64,000 nucleotides of DNA from Gammaproteobacteria bacterium (lineage in GTDB: Bacteria; Pseudomonadota; Gammaproteobacteria; HK1): NCBI GenBank assembly GCA_022826505.1, contig JAJDUQ010000052.1:1-64000 (forward strand), read 5' to 3'. Below the pieces are notes generated by a model. That model saw nothing but the letters and a program-made list of their open reading frames with translations, was not told the DNA's origin and searched no databases. Below are positions 7,468 to 15,366 of this stretch, in pieces; position 1 is the first letter of the stretch; each line of letters starts with the position of its first letter. Position numbers and translations under genes: made by a program.

Positions 7468-10400
7468 TCATCCCTTCGGCCGCCGGTTCTCGGGATCGAT
7501 GAACACGTGATCGGTGATCCGGACCGGGACGTGGCTCCCCGTGAGCGGTGACGCGGCGTAGAGCATCTTGCCCTTCCAGTCCTCGGCGTCGTCCATCAGC
7601 GCCAGCCCGATGTAGCGTTGCAGCGTGGGGCTGTAACAGTTGGACGTGACATGGCCGAACATCCGCATCGGCCTCGGGGCGGTGGGATTCCACACCAGAT
7701 GCCCGCCGCGGGGGACCGCATTGCCGTTTTCCGAGACGAGCCCCACGAACGTCTTGCGCCGCCGCTCGCTCGTGCGGAACCGCTCGAGCGAGCGGCGGCC
7801 GATGAAGTCCTCGTCCTTCTCCATCCGGTCGAATCCGAAATCCGCGGGAATCGTCCGCCCGTCCAGCTCGTTCGGAACCACGTGCCCCTTCTCGATGCGC
7901 AGCACGCTGAGCGCCTCGGTGCCGTAGGGCATGACGTCGAACGGTTCCCCCGCCGCGAGCAGCGCCTCCCACACGTGCACGCCGAAGTCCGCCGGGCAGT
8001 GCACCTCGCAGGCCCGCTCGCCGGAGAACGTCATGCGGATGATGCGCACCGGCGCTCCCGCGACCGTCGCCTCCATGCAGCCCATGAACGGCAGCGCCTC
8101 GTCGGAGACGTCGGCACCGTCGCAGGCGGCTGCGAGCAGATCCCGTGCTCGGGGCCCGGCCACCGCGGTGCCGGCCCACTGATCGGTGACCGACGTCAGG
8201 TGGACGTCGAGCTCGGGCCACACGGTCTGCGCGTAGCGCTCCAGGTGCATCATCACCGCCGCGGCGTGGCCGGTGCCGGTGGTGAGGTAATACTCGTCGT
8301 CACGAATGCGGGTGCAAGTGCCGTCGTCGAGCACGAACCCGTCCTCGCGCAGCATGAACGCATATCGGCAGCGGCCCACTCGGAGATTTCGGATCCGGTT
8401 GATGTACACGCGGTGCAGGAACTCTCCCGCATCGCGGCCGCGCACCTCGATCTTCCCGAGGGTGGAGACGTCGACCATCCCGACCGCCTGGCGAACATGG
8501 AGCGCCTCGCGGTTGATGGCGTCCATCATCGACTCGCCGGGACGGAGATAGTACTGGGCGCGCATCCACGGCCCGACGGTGACGAACGTCGCGCCATGAT
8601 TCGCATGCCAGTCGTGCATCGGCGTCCGCCGGACCGGCGCCTGCTGGACACCGACTTCGCGGCCGGCGACTGCGCCAAGCGCGACCGGCGAGTACGGCGG
8701 CCGGAAGGTCGTGGTCCCGACCGCGGGGATCTCGCTGCCCAGCGTGGCGGCGAGCACCGCGAGCCCGTTGACGTTGCTGGTCCGGCCCTGATCCGTCCCC
8801 ATCCCCAGGGTGGTGTAGCGCTTGAGGTGCTCGACGGAGGCATATCCTTCGCGCGCCGCGAGCTCGACGTCGGCCACCGTCACGTCGTTCTGGAAGTCGA
8901 CGAAGCGCTTGCCGTGGCGCCAGGAGGGGACCGGTACCGCCCAGAGCGTTCGCGCCGGGGCGCAGTCGCTCCACTCCCGCACCGTCGGACAGGTGGGCTC
9001 CGATTTCACCTTCAGTCCTGCGGCGCGAACCGCATCGGAACCGGCCACGACGCCGTCGGACAGGCATTCGGACAGGCTCGGCAGTCCGCGCGCGGCACCG
9101 GCCGAGCGTTCGCGCTGCACGCTCTCGCCCGGCACGAACGCCGCGCGCTCGGCATCGAACCGCAACCGGCCCTGAGATTGGGAGAACAGGTGTACGGTCG
9201 GATTCCAGCCGCCCGAGACGCACACGAGATCGCACGGCATGCGCCGGGAGTCGTCCCCGACCGAGGCGCCGTCCGGCGAGAGCGAACGCAACTCCACGCC
9301 GTCCACCCCGGTGCGGCCGATCGCGCGCATCACCACCGCGCCCGAAATCAGCTCGATCCCGAACCGCTCGGCGACGGCCAGCGCATCGCTCCCCGGACCG
9401 TCGTCGCGTGCGTCGGCGATTGCGACGATGTTCGTCCCCGCGTTCAGCATCGGCTCTATCGCCTCGTACGCCGAATCGTTGTTCGTGCCGATGACGCAGC
9501 GATCGCCGAGCCGGACTCCGTACTGAACCGCGTAAGTCCGCGCGGCGGAGGCCAGCATCACACCGGGAAGGTCGTTGTTCTCGAACGGGAGGGGGCGCTC
9601 GATGGCGCCCGTGGCGAGTACCACTTCCTTCGCGCGAATCCACCACAGCCGCTGCCGCGGACTGTGCTCGGGAGGTTCGGCGACGTGGTCGGTACGCCGC
9701 TCCAGGGCGACGATCATGTTGTCGTCGTAGTATCCGAGTGCGGTGGTACGGCTCAATACGCGGACGTTCGGACAGGATGCGAACTCGTCGCCGATGCGGG
9801 AGACGAACGCCATCGGGTCGCCGTTCTCGATAGTGTCGGTTGACGCGAGAAGGCTGCCGCCGAGAGTGGGCGCGTCGTCGACGAGGATGACGCGCACACC
9901 CGACCGCGCGGCGGTGAGCGCCGCCATCAGACCGGCCGGACCGGCACCTGCGACGAGTACGTCACAGAAGGCGTAGCGGCGATCGTAGTGATCGGGATCG
10001 GGTTCGTTCGGGGCTCGTCCAAGCCCCGCCGCCTTGCGGATGAAGTGCTCGTACAGCATCCACCACGATCCGGGCCACATGAACGTCTTGTAGTAGAACC
10101 CGGCCGGCAACAGCTTCGAGGCAATGTTGCTCAGCGCGCCCACGTCGAATTCGAGTGACGGCCAGCGGTTCTGGCTGGCAGCGACAAGGCCGTCGTAGAG
10201 CTCCACCTGGGTCGCCTTCAGATTCGGCTCGGCCCGCGCCCCTTCGCGGACGCGAACGAGGGCGTTGGGCTCCTCCGACCCGGCTCCGAAGATGCCGCGC
10301 CGCCGGTGATACTTGAAGCTGCGACCGACGAGCCGCACGCCATTGGCGAGCAGCGCGGAGGCCAGGGTGTCGCCTTCGTACCCCTCGTGGCGCGTACCGT

Positions 10401-10473
10401 CGAAGGTGAATGCAAGCGGTGCGGAGCGGTCGATGCGCCCTCCGCGTTCGGCCCTGTGGGTCTGCCGGTTCAT
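7468..10473 (-). CDS. soxA: Heterotetrameric sarcosine oxidase alpha subunit
   Basis: A 1001-aa subunit of usual length. Order: N-terminal ferredoxin-like SoxA domain (LAFTFDGTRHEGYEGDTLASALLANGV, GRSFKYHRRRGIFG), Rossmann FAD/NAD domain (VLVAGAGPAGLMAAL), a second dinucleotide block (GTNNDSAYEAI), then the C-terminal GcvT/THF-binding domain (GMVDVSTLGKIEVRGRDAGEFLHRVY, RIEKGHVVPNELDGRTIPADFGF). The track ORF runs 94 codons too far upstream (10755); the ATG at 10473 has AAAGGATGG upstream and gives the family-typical start. Substrate: sarcosine from glycine betaine or creatinine breakdown. Confidence 0.95.
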   Translation of the reverse strand: MNRQTHRAERGGRIDRSAPLAFTFDGTRHEGYEGDTLASALLANGVRLVGRSFKYHRRRGIFGAGSEEPNALVRVREGARAEPNLKATQVELYDGLVAASQNRWPSLEFDVGALSNIASKLLPAGFYYKTFMWPGSWWMLYEHFIRKAAGLGRAPNEPDPDHYDRRYAFCDVLVAGAGPAGLMAALTAARSGVRVILVDDAPTLGGSLLASTDTIENGDPMAFVSRIGDEFASCPNVRVLSRTTALGYYDDNMIVALERRTDHVAEPPEHSPRQRLWWIRAKEVVLATGAIERPLPFENNDLPGVMLASAARTYAVQYGVRLGDRCVIGTNNDSAYEAIEPMLNAGTNIVAIADARDDGPGSDALAVAERFGIELISGAVVMRAIGRTGVDGVELRSLSPDGASVGDDSRRMPCDLVCVSGGWNPTVHLFSQSQGRLRFDAERAAFVPGESVQRERSAGAARGLPSLSECLSDGVVAGSDAVRAAGLKVKSEPTCPTVREWSDCAPARTLWAVPVPSWRHGKRFVDFQNDVTVADVELAAREGYASVEHLKRYTTLGMGTDQGRTSNVNGLAVLAATLGSEIPAVGTTTFRPPYSPVALGAVAGREVGVQQAPVRRTPMHDWHANHGATFVTVGPWMRAQYYLRPGESMMDAINREALHVRQAVGMVDVSTLGKIEVRGRDAGEFLHRVYINRIRNLRVGRCRYAFMLREDGFVLDDGTCTRIRDDEYYLTTGTGHAAAVMMHLERYAQTVWPELDVHLTSVTDQWAGTAVAGPRARDLLAAACDGADVSDEALPFMGCMEATVAGAPVRIIRMTFSGERACEVHCPADFGVHVWEALLAAGEPFDVMPYGTEALSVLRIEKGHVVPNELDGRTIPADFGFDRMEKDEDFIGRRSLERFRTSERRRKTFVGLVSENGNAVPRGGHLVWNPTAPRPMRMFGHVTSNCYSPTLQRYIGLALMDDAEDWKGKMLYAASPLTGSHVPVRITDHVFIDPENRRPKG

Positions 10474-10543
10474 CGGTGTCCATCCTTTGCGCGGAACGAA
10501 TGCGAGCGCCCCGACGGGATCCGGACCCACTGCCGATACCGGC

Positions 10544-10828
10544 TCATCGGTGTTCGTCCTCGCCGAGGTCGGACCCGGGAGGTCCGCTACCGTGCACCCG
10601 ATGGGTCCACGTGTCGCGCTTGACCTTGATCCAGCTCCGGCACCCGGAGGTGTGCTGCCACCATTCGTTGTGAGGCCCGCGGGGGTTGTCGCGGATGTAG
10701 ACGTGATCGAGCCATTCCTCGGCAGAGACCGCATCGGGGTCGGCGGGTCGGTCAACCGTCGCGTCGCCCCCGTAGGTGAACTCGATGTGGGCGCGTGGCC
10801 CGCACCATGGACACGTAATCAGCAGCAT
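10544..10828 (-). CDS. soxD: Sarcosine oxidase delta subunit
   Basis: A 94-aa zinc-binding small subunit. MLLITCPWCGPRAHIEFTYGGDA at the start, DHVYIRDNPRGPHNEWWQHTSGCRSWIKVKRDTWTH in the middle; the CPWCG pair plus the later His/Cys fit the zinc site known in this subunit. It sits between soxB and soxA on the same strand, with gaps of about 60-70 bp, the usual soxBDAG order. Confidence 0.95.
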   Translation of the reverse strand: MLLITCPWCGPRAHIEFTYGGDATVDRPADPDAVSAEEWLDHVYIRDNPRGPHNEWWQHTSGCRSWIKVKRDTWTHRVHGSGPPGSDLGEDEHR

Positions 10829-10886
10829 GCTGGTGGCTCCCTGTGGCTCGCTGCTACGCCGGTGTCGTGCAATCGAGTGGTCGCAG

Positions 10887-12149
10887 CTAGTGCGCCTGCG
10901 GACTGGCCCCGACGCCCTTCTCGTCGAGGATCTCGCCCCGGTGGAATCGGTCGAGCCGGAACGCCGCGTTGAGCGGATGCGGCTCGTCGTTGGCGATGGT
11001 CCAGGCGTGGCACCAGCCCGCCGCGGGGGTGGCCTTGAATCCGCCGTAGCACCAGCCGCCGTCGAGGTAGAGGCCCTTGACCGGCAGCTTGCCGAGGATC
11101 GGGCTGCCGTCCATCGTCATGTCCATCACCCCGCCCCAGGTCCGCATCAGCCGCAACCGACTGAGGAATGGGAAGAGCGAGATCGCACCCTGGATCACGT
11201 GTTCCAGCGTCGGCAGGTTTCCGCGCTGGGCGTAGGAGTTGTAGAAGTCCAGGCTGCCGCCCATCAGGATTTCGCCCTTGTCGGTCTGGCTGATGTAGCA
11301 GTGGGCCGCGCCGGAGGTCACCACCGTGTCGATGGCCGGCTTGAGCGGTTCGGTGACCGCCGCCTGCAGCACATGCGACTCGATGGGCAGCCGAATGCCG
11401 GCCATCGCCGCCAGACGCGAGCTGTTGCCCGCCACCGCGATGCCGACCTTCTTCGCCCCGATGTAGCCGCGCGTGGTCTCGATTCCGGCCACGCTGCCAT
11501 CATCGGTCCGGATGCCGGTGACCTCGCAGTTCTGGATGATGTCGATCCCGTACGAGTCCGCGCCCCGCGCAAATCCCCATGCCACCGCGTCGTGCCGGGC
11601 GGTCCCGCCGCGGCGCTGCACGAGTCCGCCGGTGACCGGAAAGCGCGCGTTGGGCGAGCAGTCGAGGAGCGGAACCATGGCCTGGACCTGGTCGACCGAG
11701 AGCCACTCCGCGTCGATGCCGTTCAGCCGCATCGCGTTGCCGCGGCGGCGTGCCCCGTCGATCTGGGAATCGTTGTGCGTGAGGTTCACCACCGCGCGCT
11801 GGCTGAACATCACGTTGTAGTTGAGATCGCTCGTGAGACCTTCCCACAGCTTCAGCGAGTGCTCGTAGAAGTGCGCGTTGGGCTCCAGCAGGTAGTTCGA
11901 GCGAACGATGGTGGTGTTGCGTCCGGTGTTGCCGCCGCCGAGCCAGCCCTTTTCCACCACCGCGACGTTGGTGAGGCCGTGGAGCTTGGCGAGGTAGTAC
12001 GCGGCCGCCAGTCCGTGACCGCCGGCGCCGACGATCACGACATCGTACTCGCGCTTGGGCTCCGGACTGCGCCACGCCAGCGGCCACCGCTGGTGGTGGC
12101 TCAGCGCATTTCTGGCAAGGCTGAAGATGGAATAGCGCACGCTTGGCAT
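10887..12149 (-). CDS. soxB: Sarcosine oxidase beta subunit
   Basis: A 420-aa FAD/FMN flavoprotein that carries the sarcosine-oxidising site. Start MPSVRYSIFSLARNALSHHQRWPLAWRSPEPK, FAD motif YDVVIVGAGGHGLAAAYYLA, then EKGWLGGGNTGRNTTIVRSNYLLEPN, all typical. The track begins ten codons earlier (12179); I prefer ATG at 12149 because homologues start at this residue, though neither start has a strong ribosome site. First gene of soxBDAG. A 6-bp-arm inverted repeat about 150 bp upstream may be its operator. Confidence 0.94.
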   Translation of the reverse strand: MPSVRYSIFSLARNALSHHQRWPLAWRSPEPKREYDVVIVGAGGHGLAAAYYLAKLHGLTNVAVVEKGWLGGGNTGRNTTIVRSNYLLEPNAHFYEHSLKLWEGLTSDLNYNVMFSQRAVVNLTHNDSQIDGARRRGNAMRLNGIDAEWLSVDQVQAMVPLLDCSPNARFPVTGGLVQRRGGTARHDAVAWGFARGADSYGIDIIQNCEVTGIRTDDGSVAGIETTRGYIGAKKVGIAVAGNSSRLAAMAGIRLPIESHVLQAAVTEPLKPAIDTVVTSGAAHCYISQTDKGEILMGGSLDFYNSYAQRGNLPTLEHVIQGAISLFPFLSRLRLMRTWGGVMDMTMDGSPILGKLPVKGLYLDGGWCYGGFKATPAAGWCHAWTIANDEPHPLNAAFRLDRFHRGEILDEKGVGASPQAH

Positions 12150-12299
12150 CCCTGGATCCGGCCCGCGGTGAATATACACGCGATTGCCTCGAATTCACTG
12201 CGATTTCGGGAAATTCGCCGTAAACCGCGCCATCAGGACCGGACCAGCTTCGTACGGTTCCGGCGGGGGGCCGGAGCAGCCGAATGGAGACGTTCGAGG

Positions 12300-12317
12300 T
12301 GTAGCAAAATAGCTACA
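12300..12317. promoter_or_regulatory. Inverted repeat upstream of soxB, possible operator
   Basis: TGTAGC-AAAATA-GCTACA is a perfect 6-bp-arm palindrome in an otherwise gene-free 360-bp stretch between soxB and the SRP RNA gene. The TGTA...TACA ends resemble GntR-type operators. No T-run follows, so it is unlikely to be a terminator. Role is inferred. Confidence 0.4.
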
Positions 12318-12513
12318 AGACGCAGACCGCATGCGCGCGGACGGGGATCTCGTCGGTCTCGACGAAATCGTCCACGTGGTTGGTGTGTGACATCGCCGGC
12401 CGTCGACTCGTTGACCGCATCTACACCCAGCCGCACCCGTCACGGCGCGGCTTGCAAGCATGTCCACGATTCGAAATCGAATTCCTCGACCGTCGCGTGA
12501 AGGGTGTGAAATG

Positions 12514-12627
12514 GAGGCGACCCGCACCAGCCGCACCCCGGCACTCGCGTCCGTCGCTGCCGCTGCTCCCTTCCGGGCCTGACGGGGTTCACGACCTGGC
12601 GATGCGAGGGGACCGATGCGAGCCGCC
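12514..12627 (-). ncRNA. ffs: Signal recognition particle RNA, small bacterial type (4.5S)
   Basis: On the minus strand the sequence contains the SRP RNA core GTCAGGCCCGGAAGGGAGCAGC (the GGAA-loop and symmetric-loop part of helix 8 that binds Ffh). It is followed by GAGTGCCGGGGTGCGGCTGG and ends in GGGTCGCC, which pairs with the 5' GGCGGC. This closes a hairpin of about 114 nt. Ends are estimated from the closing stem. It overlaps no real gene; the 12195-12629 ORF in the track is a shadow. Confidence 0.92.
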
Positions 12628-12865
12628 ATCGACCGTGTCCTGAATCGCGAAGGGTGGCGAGGATATCATGTGTCCCGCTGCTGCTCCCAAACCTCTCGCC
12701 AGCGCCTGCGAGGCCGCTGCGCGAACCCGGAAGTACGAATGCTCGAGGCTTCAGGCGGTCCCCGCCTCCTCGAATCGCCGTTGAATTTGGTCAATATGCA
12801 CTCGGAGTACGCGCCGGTCCGAAGATTGCGGACTCGCGGCGGCTCACTTACCCTTTGCGGCCTCC

Positions 12866-12956
<91 letters not shown>

Positions 12957-13439
12957 ATATATCTTTAAAAACAATCACTTACGTAAATCATACCACAATT
13001 CGTACCACAAGAATAAAAAGCTTGAGTGACGCCACTTGGCGTTTTCTGAGCCCATCCTGACCACCGCAAAGCCTTCCTCCCCTCCTTCCTGCACCCGCTC
13101 GAAGACAGCGCTTTCTCTTGATGCCCGCGTCTCCGGTGGGGGGTTGATCGAACCCGTGCCCAGCCGCGCGGCCCGTCGTGCGGGGTTCGATCTGGACGAA
13201 AACGATCGGTGGGGGACACGACAGATGAGATCCAGCAAACGCACTCCGATCTCGTCGAGGAGATCCTCGGTGCGGCCGGTGAGCCGCATGTCGCTCGGCG
13301 AAAGCTCGACCGTACCGCGGGGGTGGTTGTAGTCGCAGATCAGCGGCCAGCGACACTGCAACAGCCAACAGCGTGCTGACGTCCCTGTGACGTCCCTGTG
13401 GTTGACGAACCTCACATATCTGTTCGACGATATCCTGCC
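12957..13439. other. Gene-poor stretch behind tRNA-Ser
   Basis: About 480 bp from the tRNA 3' end to hicA. It opens with an AT-rich segment (ATATCTTTAAAAACAATC) unlike the surrounding GC-rich DNA. Several overlapping minus-strand ORFs cover it, none recognisable; they may be remnants. It ends with an 11-bp tandem repeat listed separately. I could not identify an integrase or a duplicated tRNA end. Confidence 0.4.
13377..13398. repeat. Tandem 11-bp repeat upstream of hicA
   Basis: TGACGTCCCTG occurs twice in perfect tandem, a spacing of about one helical turn, 41 bp before the hicA start. It could be the operator bound by the HicB DNA-binding domain. Seen directly; the role is inferred. Confidence 0.5.
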
Positions 13440-13637
13440 ATGAAGGCTCGCCAGTTTCTCAGGAAACTCCGAGCGCGAGGCGCTACGGTGGACGCGGGCC
13501 GCGGCAAGGGCGGACACGTCTACGTGAGACACGGAGGCCGCAAGTCAATCGTCAAGATGCACGGCTCGAAAGATCTCGACAACAGCTACGTCAAGCTGGT
13601 CTGCCGCCAGCTCGGCATCGACCCCGAAGATCTGTAG
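13440..13637 (+). CDS. hicA: HicA-type mRNA interferase toxin
   Basis: A 65-aa dsRBD-like toxin: MKARQFLRKLRARGATVDAGRGKGGHVYVRHGGRKSIVKMHG, with the catalytic His in the GGHVYVRH/G segment as in HicA, and a C-terminal KLVCRQLGIDPEDL. The track starts at 13398, but the ATG at 13440 gives the family-typical length and start. It cleaves mRNA when free. hicB follows 11 bp downstream, so the toxin is first in the operon, the usual order in this system. Confidence 0.9.
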   Translation: MKARQFLRKLRARGATVDAGRGKGGHVYVRHGGRKSIVKMHGSKDLDNSYVKLVCRQLGIDPEDL

Positions 13638-13648
13638 GAGCGACCGGC

Positions 13649-14077
13649 ATGCAGTTCCGCTATCCACTCGATCTCTTGTCGTCCGAAAGTCAGGTCATTG
13701 CGCGGGTGATCGACGTGCCCGAAGCCATCACCTTCGGGGAGGATGCCGAACACGCCATCCATGAAGCCGAAGATGCCCTCGTCGTCGCCCTAGGTGGCTA
13801 TATCGCCGACCGCGAACGGGTTCCGACCCCGAGCGAACCAGGTCCGGAGCAGCCCGCCGTCACATTGTCGCCGCTGGTGACGGCCAAGGTCGCACTCCAC
13901 AACGCAATGCTCGAACGCGACATGACGAAGGTCGCCCTGGCGCGCAAGCTCGGCGTCACCGAGACGATCGTGCGCAGACTGCTCGACCTCGATCATCGCT
14001 CGCATATCGGTCATGTCGAGCTGGCGCTGGAGCAGCTCGGGTACCGCCTCGTGACCTCGGTTGCGAAGGTCGCTTGA
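13649..14077 (+). CDS. hicB: HicB-type antitoxin
   Basis: A 142-aa antitoxin. The N-terminal degraded RNase-H-like fold (MQFRYPLDLLSSESQVIARVIDVPEAITFGEDAEHAIHEAEDALVVALGGY) should bind HicA. The C-terminal half is a helix-turn-helix (MTKVALARKLGVTETIVRRLLDLDHRSHIGHVELALEQLG) for autoregulation. It follows hicA by 11 bp with GGAG upstream. The pair lies in the scrap-filled island behind tRNA-Ser, which fits lateral gain. Confidence 0.9.
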   Translation: MQFRYPLDLLSSESQVIARVIDVPEAITFGEDAEHAIHEAEDALVVALGGYIADRERVPTPSEPGPEQPAVTLSPLVTAKVALHNAMLERDMTKVALARKLGVTETIVRRLLDLDHRSHIGHVELALEQLGYRLVTSVAKVA

Positions 14078-14146
14078 ACGCCTGCCGGGTGCAAGCGGGT
14101 ACTCCGGGTCGTGGTTGCCGGAGCGAGTTCAGGGTGATGGGGGAGC

Positions 14147-14659
14147 ATGATGATGCGGCCCATTCATCCTTGGGGGCGACCCGACCGCCTAACGCAATGG
14201 CGAGCGACCCTCAACAGGCTCCGCTCTAGTTCTTGCGTTTTCGACCTCATGGTCGAAGTCGCTGGCCATTTCATGGAGGAGGAACACTCGAGATACGCGA
14301 TGACGGGGCACTCGCTCGGCGGTGCCGTCGCGCAACACGTCGGCCAACATTACAGCCAGAGCCGGACCAGCCAAGGGTTTCGCGCGTTCGCGTTCAACGC
14401 ACTCGGAACCGACGCGCAGGCCAATCCAGCGATTCTCCAAAGCTTCGTGATCGACGGAGATCCGGTGCCAGCCATCGGGGCACGCATTGGCCAGGTCCAA
14501 GCAGGACGGGTGGTGCGCTTCACGCCGCCGGACTCGGACGACTGGAGGATTCCGGCACGGTTTTCATTGGACCGCCACCGGCTGTCTAGCGTTCAACGAG
14601 CACTCTGCCACTGCATGAAAGGCAGAGGAGCCTTGACCGTCAATCCAGCGTACCAATGA
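14147..14659 (+). pseudogene. C-terminal fragment of a lipase-like alpha/beta hydrolase
   Basis: The frame holds the nucleophile elbow MTGHSLGGAVAQHVGQHY (GHSLGG), an Asp in FVIDGDPVPAIG and a late His in LDRHRLSSVQRAL, the catalytic triad order of class-3-lipase-like proteins. The first ~35 residues do not look homologous to anything, and the protein is short (170 aa), lacking the usual N-terminal core strands. I therefore read it as an N-terminally truncated gene rather than a functional enzyme. An internal ATG at 14249 could be an alternative start. Confidence 0.5.
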
Positions 14660-15219
14660 GCGGCGCTCCGCCAGCAGAGGCTCGAGCAACGTAATCGGAG
14701 CCGAGTCGCAACAAGAACATCGGAACGGGTCGCGCAGGCGCGAAGCACGTATCGACCGCGCCCCGGGTCCGCATCGCGCAGCCCCGGGGCGGGCGTGGGG
14801 TAGCTGAGTGCTGATGGGCGATCCGCTGCCTCGCTGAGCGAGACGGGCGGAGCCGCAGCAAGAGCTGCGAGAGTGCCCTGTGACGCCTTACGCTGCCGAC
14901 CCAGGCGGCGGCTGCGGCGTGCCGGTTGTCCGACAGTGGCCGCGAGCACGGTTTCGGCGCGCCGCGCTTGCAAGCGTTGCGCTTCGTCCGCACGGCCAGG
15001 GAGTGCCCCCGGCCCCGCTTGCAACGCCACGCGCCACGGCTCGGAGGCATCGTCAATCCCGGGGGGTTCCCCGGTCACCGCACCGGACCGTGAGGTCCCG
15101 TGCGGTGACCGCCTCGCCGTTTGGCTTGAGCGGGCCCGCCTCCGCTTCGGAGTAGCCCGTCGTGCCTGGGGCGGGGCGTTAAGCCCGCGCGACATCGCGA
15201 TGGATCGCGATACGGCACC
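14660..15219. other. GC-rich stretch without a recognisable gene
   Basis: About 560 bp between the lipase and sulfotransferase fragments. ORFs occur in several frames but are Ala/Arg/Pro-rich shadows. It contains a very strong hairpin (listed separately) and several shorter palindromes such as CTCGCTGAGCGAG. It may be the body of a degraded insertion or a structured RNA; I cannot identify it. Confidence 0.4.
15072..15111. repeat. Long perfect hairpin with GNRA-type loop
   Basis: Arms CGGTCACCGCAC and GTGCGGTGACCG (12 bp, perfect) enclose a C-C mismatch, a 5-bp inner stem GGACC/GGTCC and a GTGA tetraloop of GNRA type on the plus strand. It is 3' of a broken sulfotransferase-like frame. It lacks a T-run. 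Domain V of group II introns and DGR hairpins were considered, but the conserved sequences are absent. Confidence 0.6.
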
Positions 15220-15366
15220 TGATTGCGCCTTGCGGGCGTCGTGCACGTAGTACAGGTACAGGAACGGCTCGTGCAGTGTCGCCAGGTCGTCGCGTTCGAG
15301 TTTCGCCCGTTCCAGGGTGCTCGACATGGAGCGGGGATGGCACCACAGGAAGACGAGCCTGTTCAC
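15220..15366 (-). pseudogene. N-terminal fragment of a sulfotransferase-like gene
   Basis: Reading from GTG 15366: VNRLVFLWCHPRSMSSTLERAKLERDDLATLHEPFLYLYYVHDARK. The first segment is the PAPS-binding-type loop (PRSMSST) of sulfotransferase-family proteins, and the HEPF...YYV part also fits. After about 48 residues homology stops and the frame becomes low-complexity. The GTG overlaps the stop of the RND pump gene (GTGA), so the original gene was translationally coupled to the pump. The remainder was probably lost to an insertion or deletion. Confidence 0.6.

Noticed and set aside
12195-12629. 144-aa minus-strand ORF
   Set aside because: It overlaps the SRP RNA gene throughout its 5' half and has no protein-like features.
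12965-13532. Overlapping minus-strand ORFs behind tRNA-Ser as an integrase
   Set aside because: None contains the R...HxxR...Y pattern of tyrosine recombinases; they may be remnants but cannot be called.
15072-15111. Hairpin as group II intron domain V or DGR cruciform
   Set aside because: The AGC triad and two-nucleotide bulge of domain V are absent, no reverse transcriptase is present, and no template/variable repeat pair was seen.
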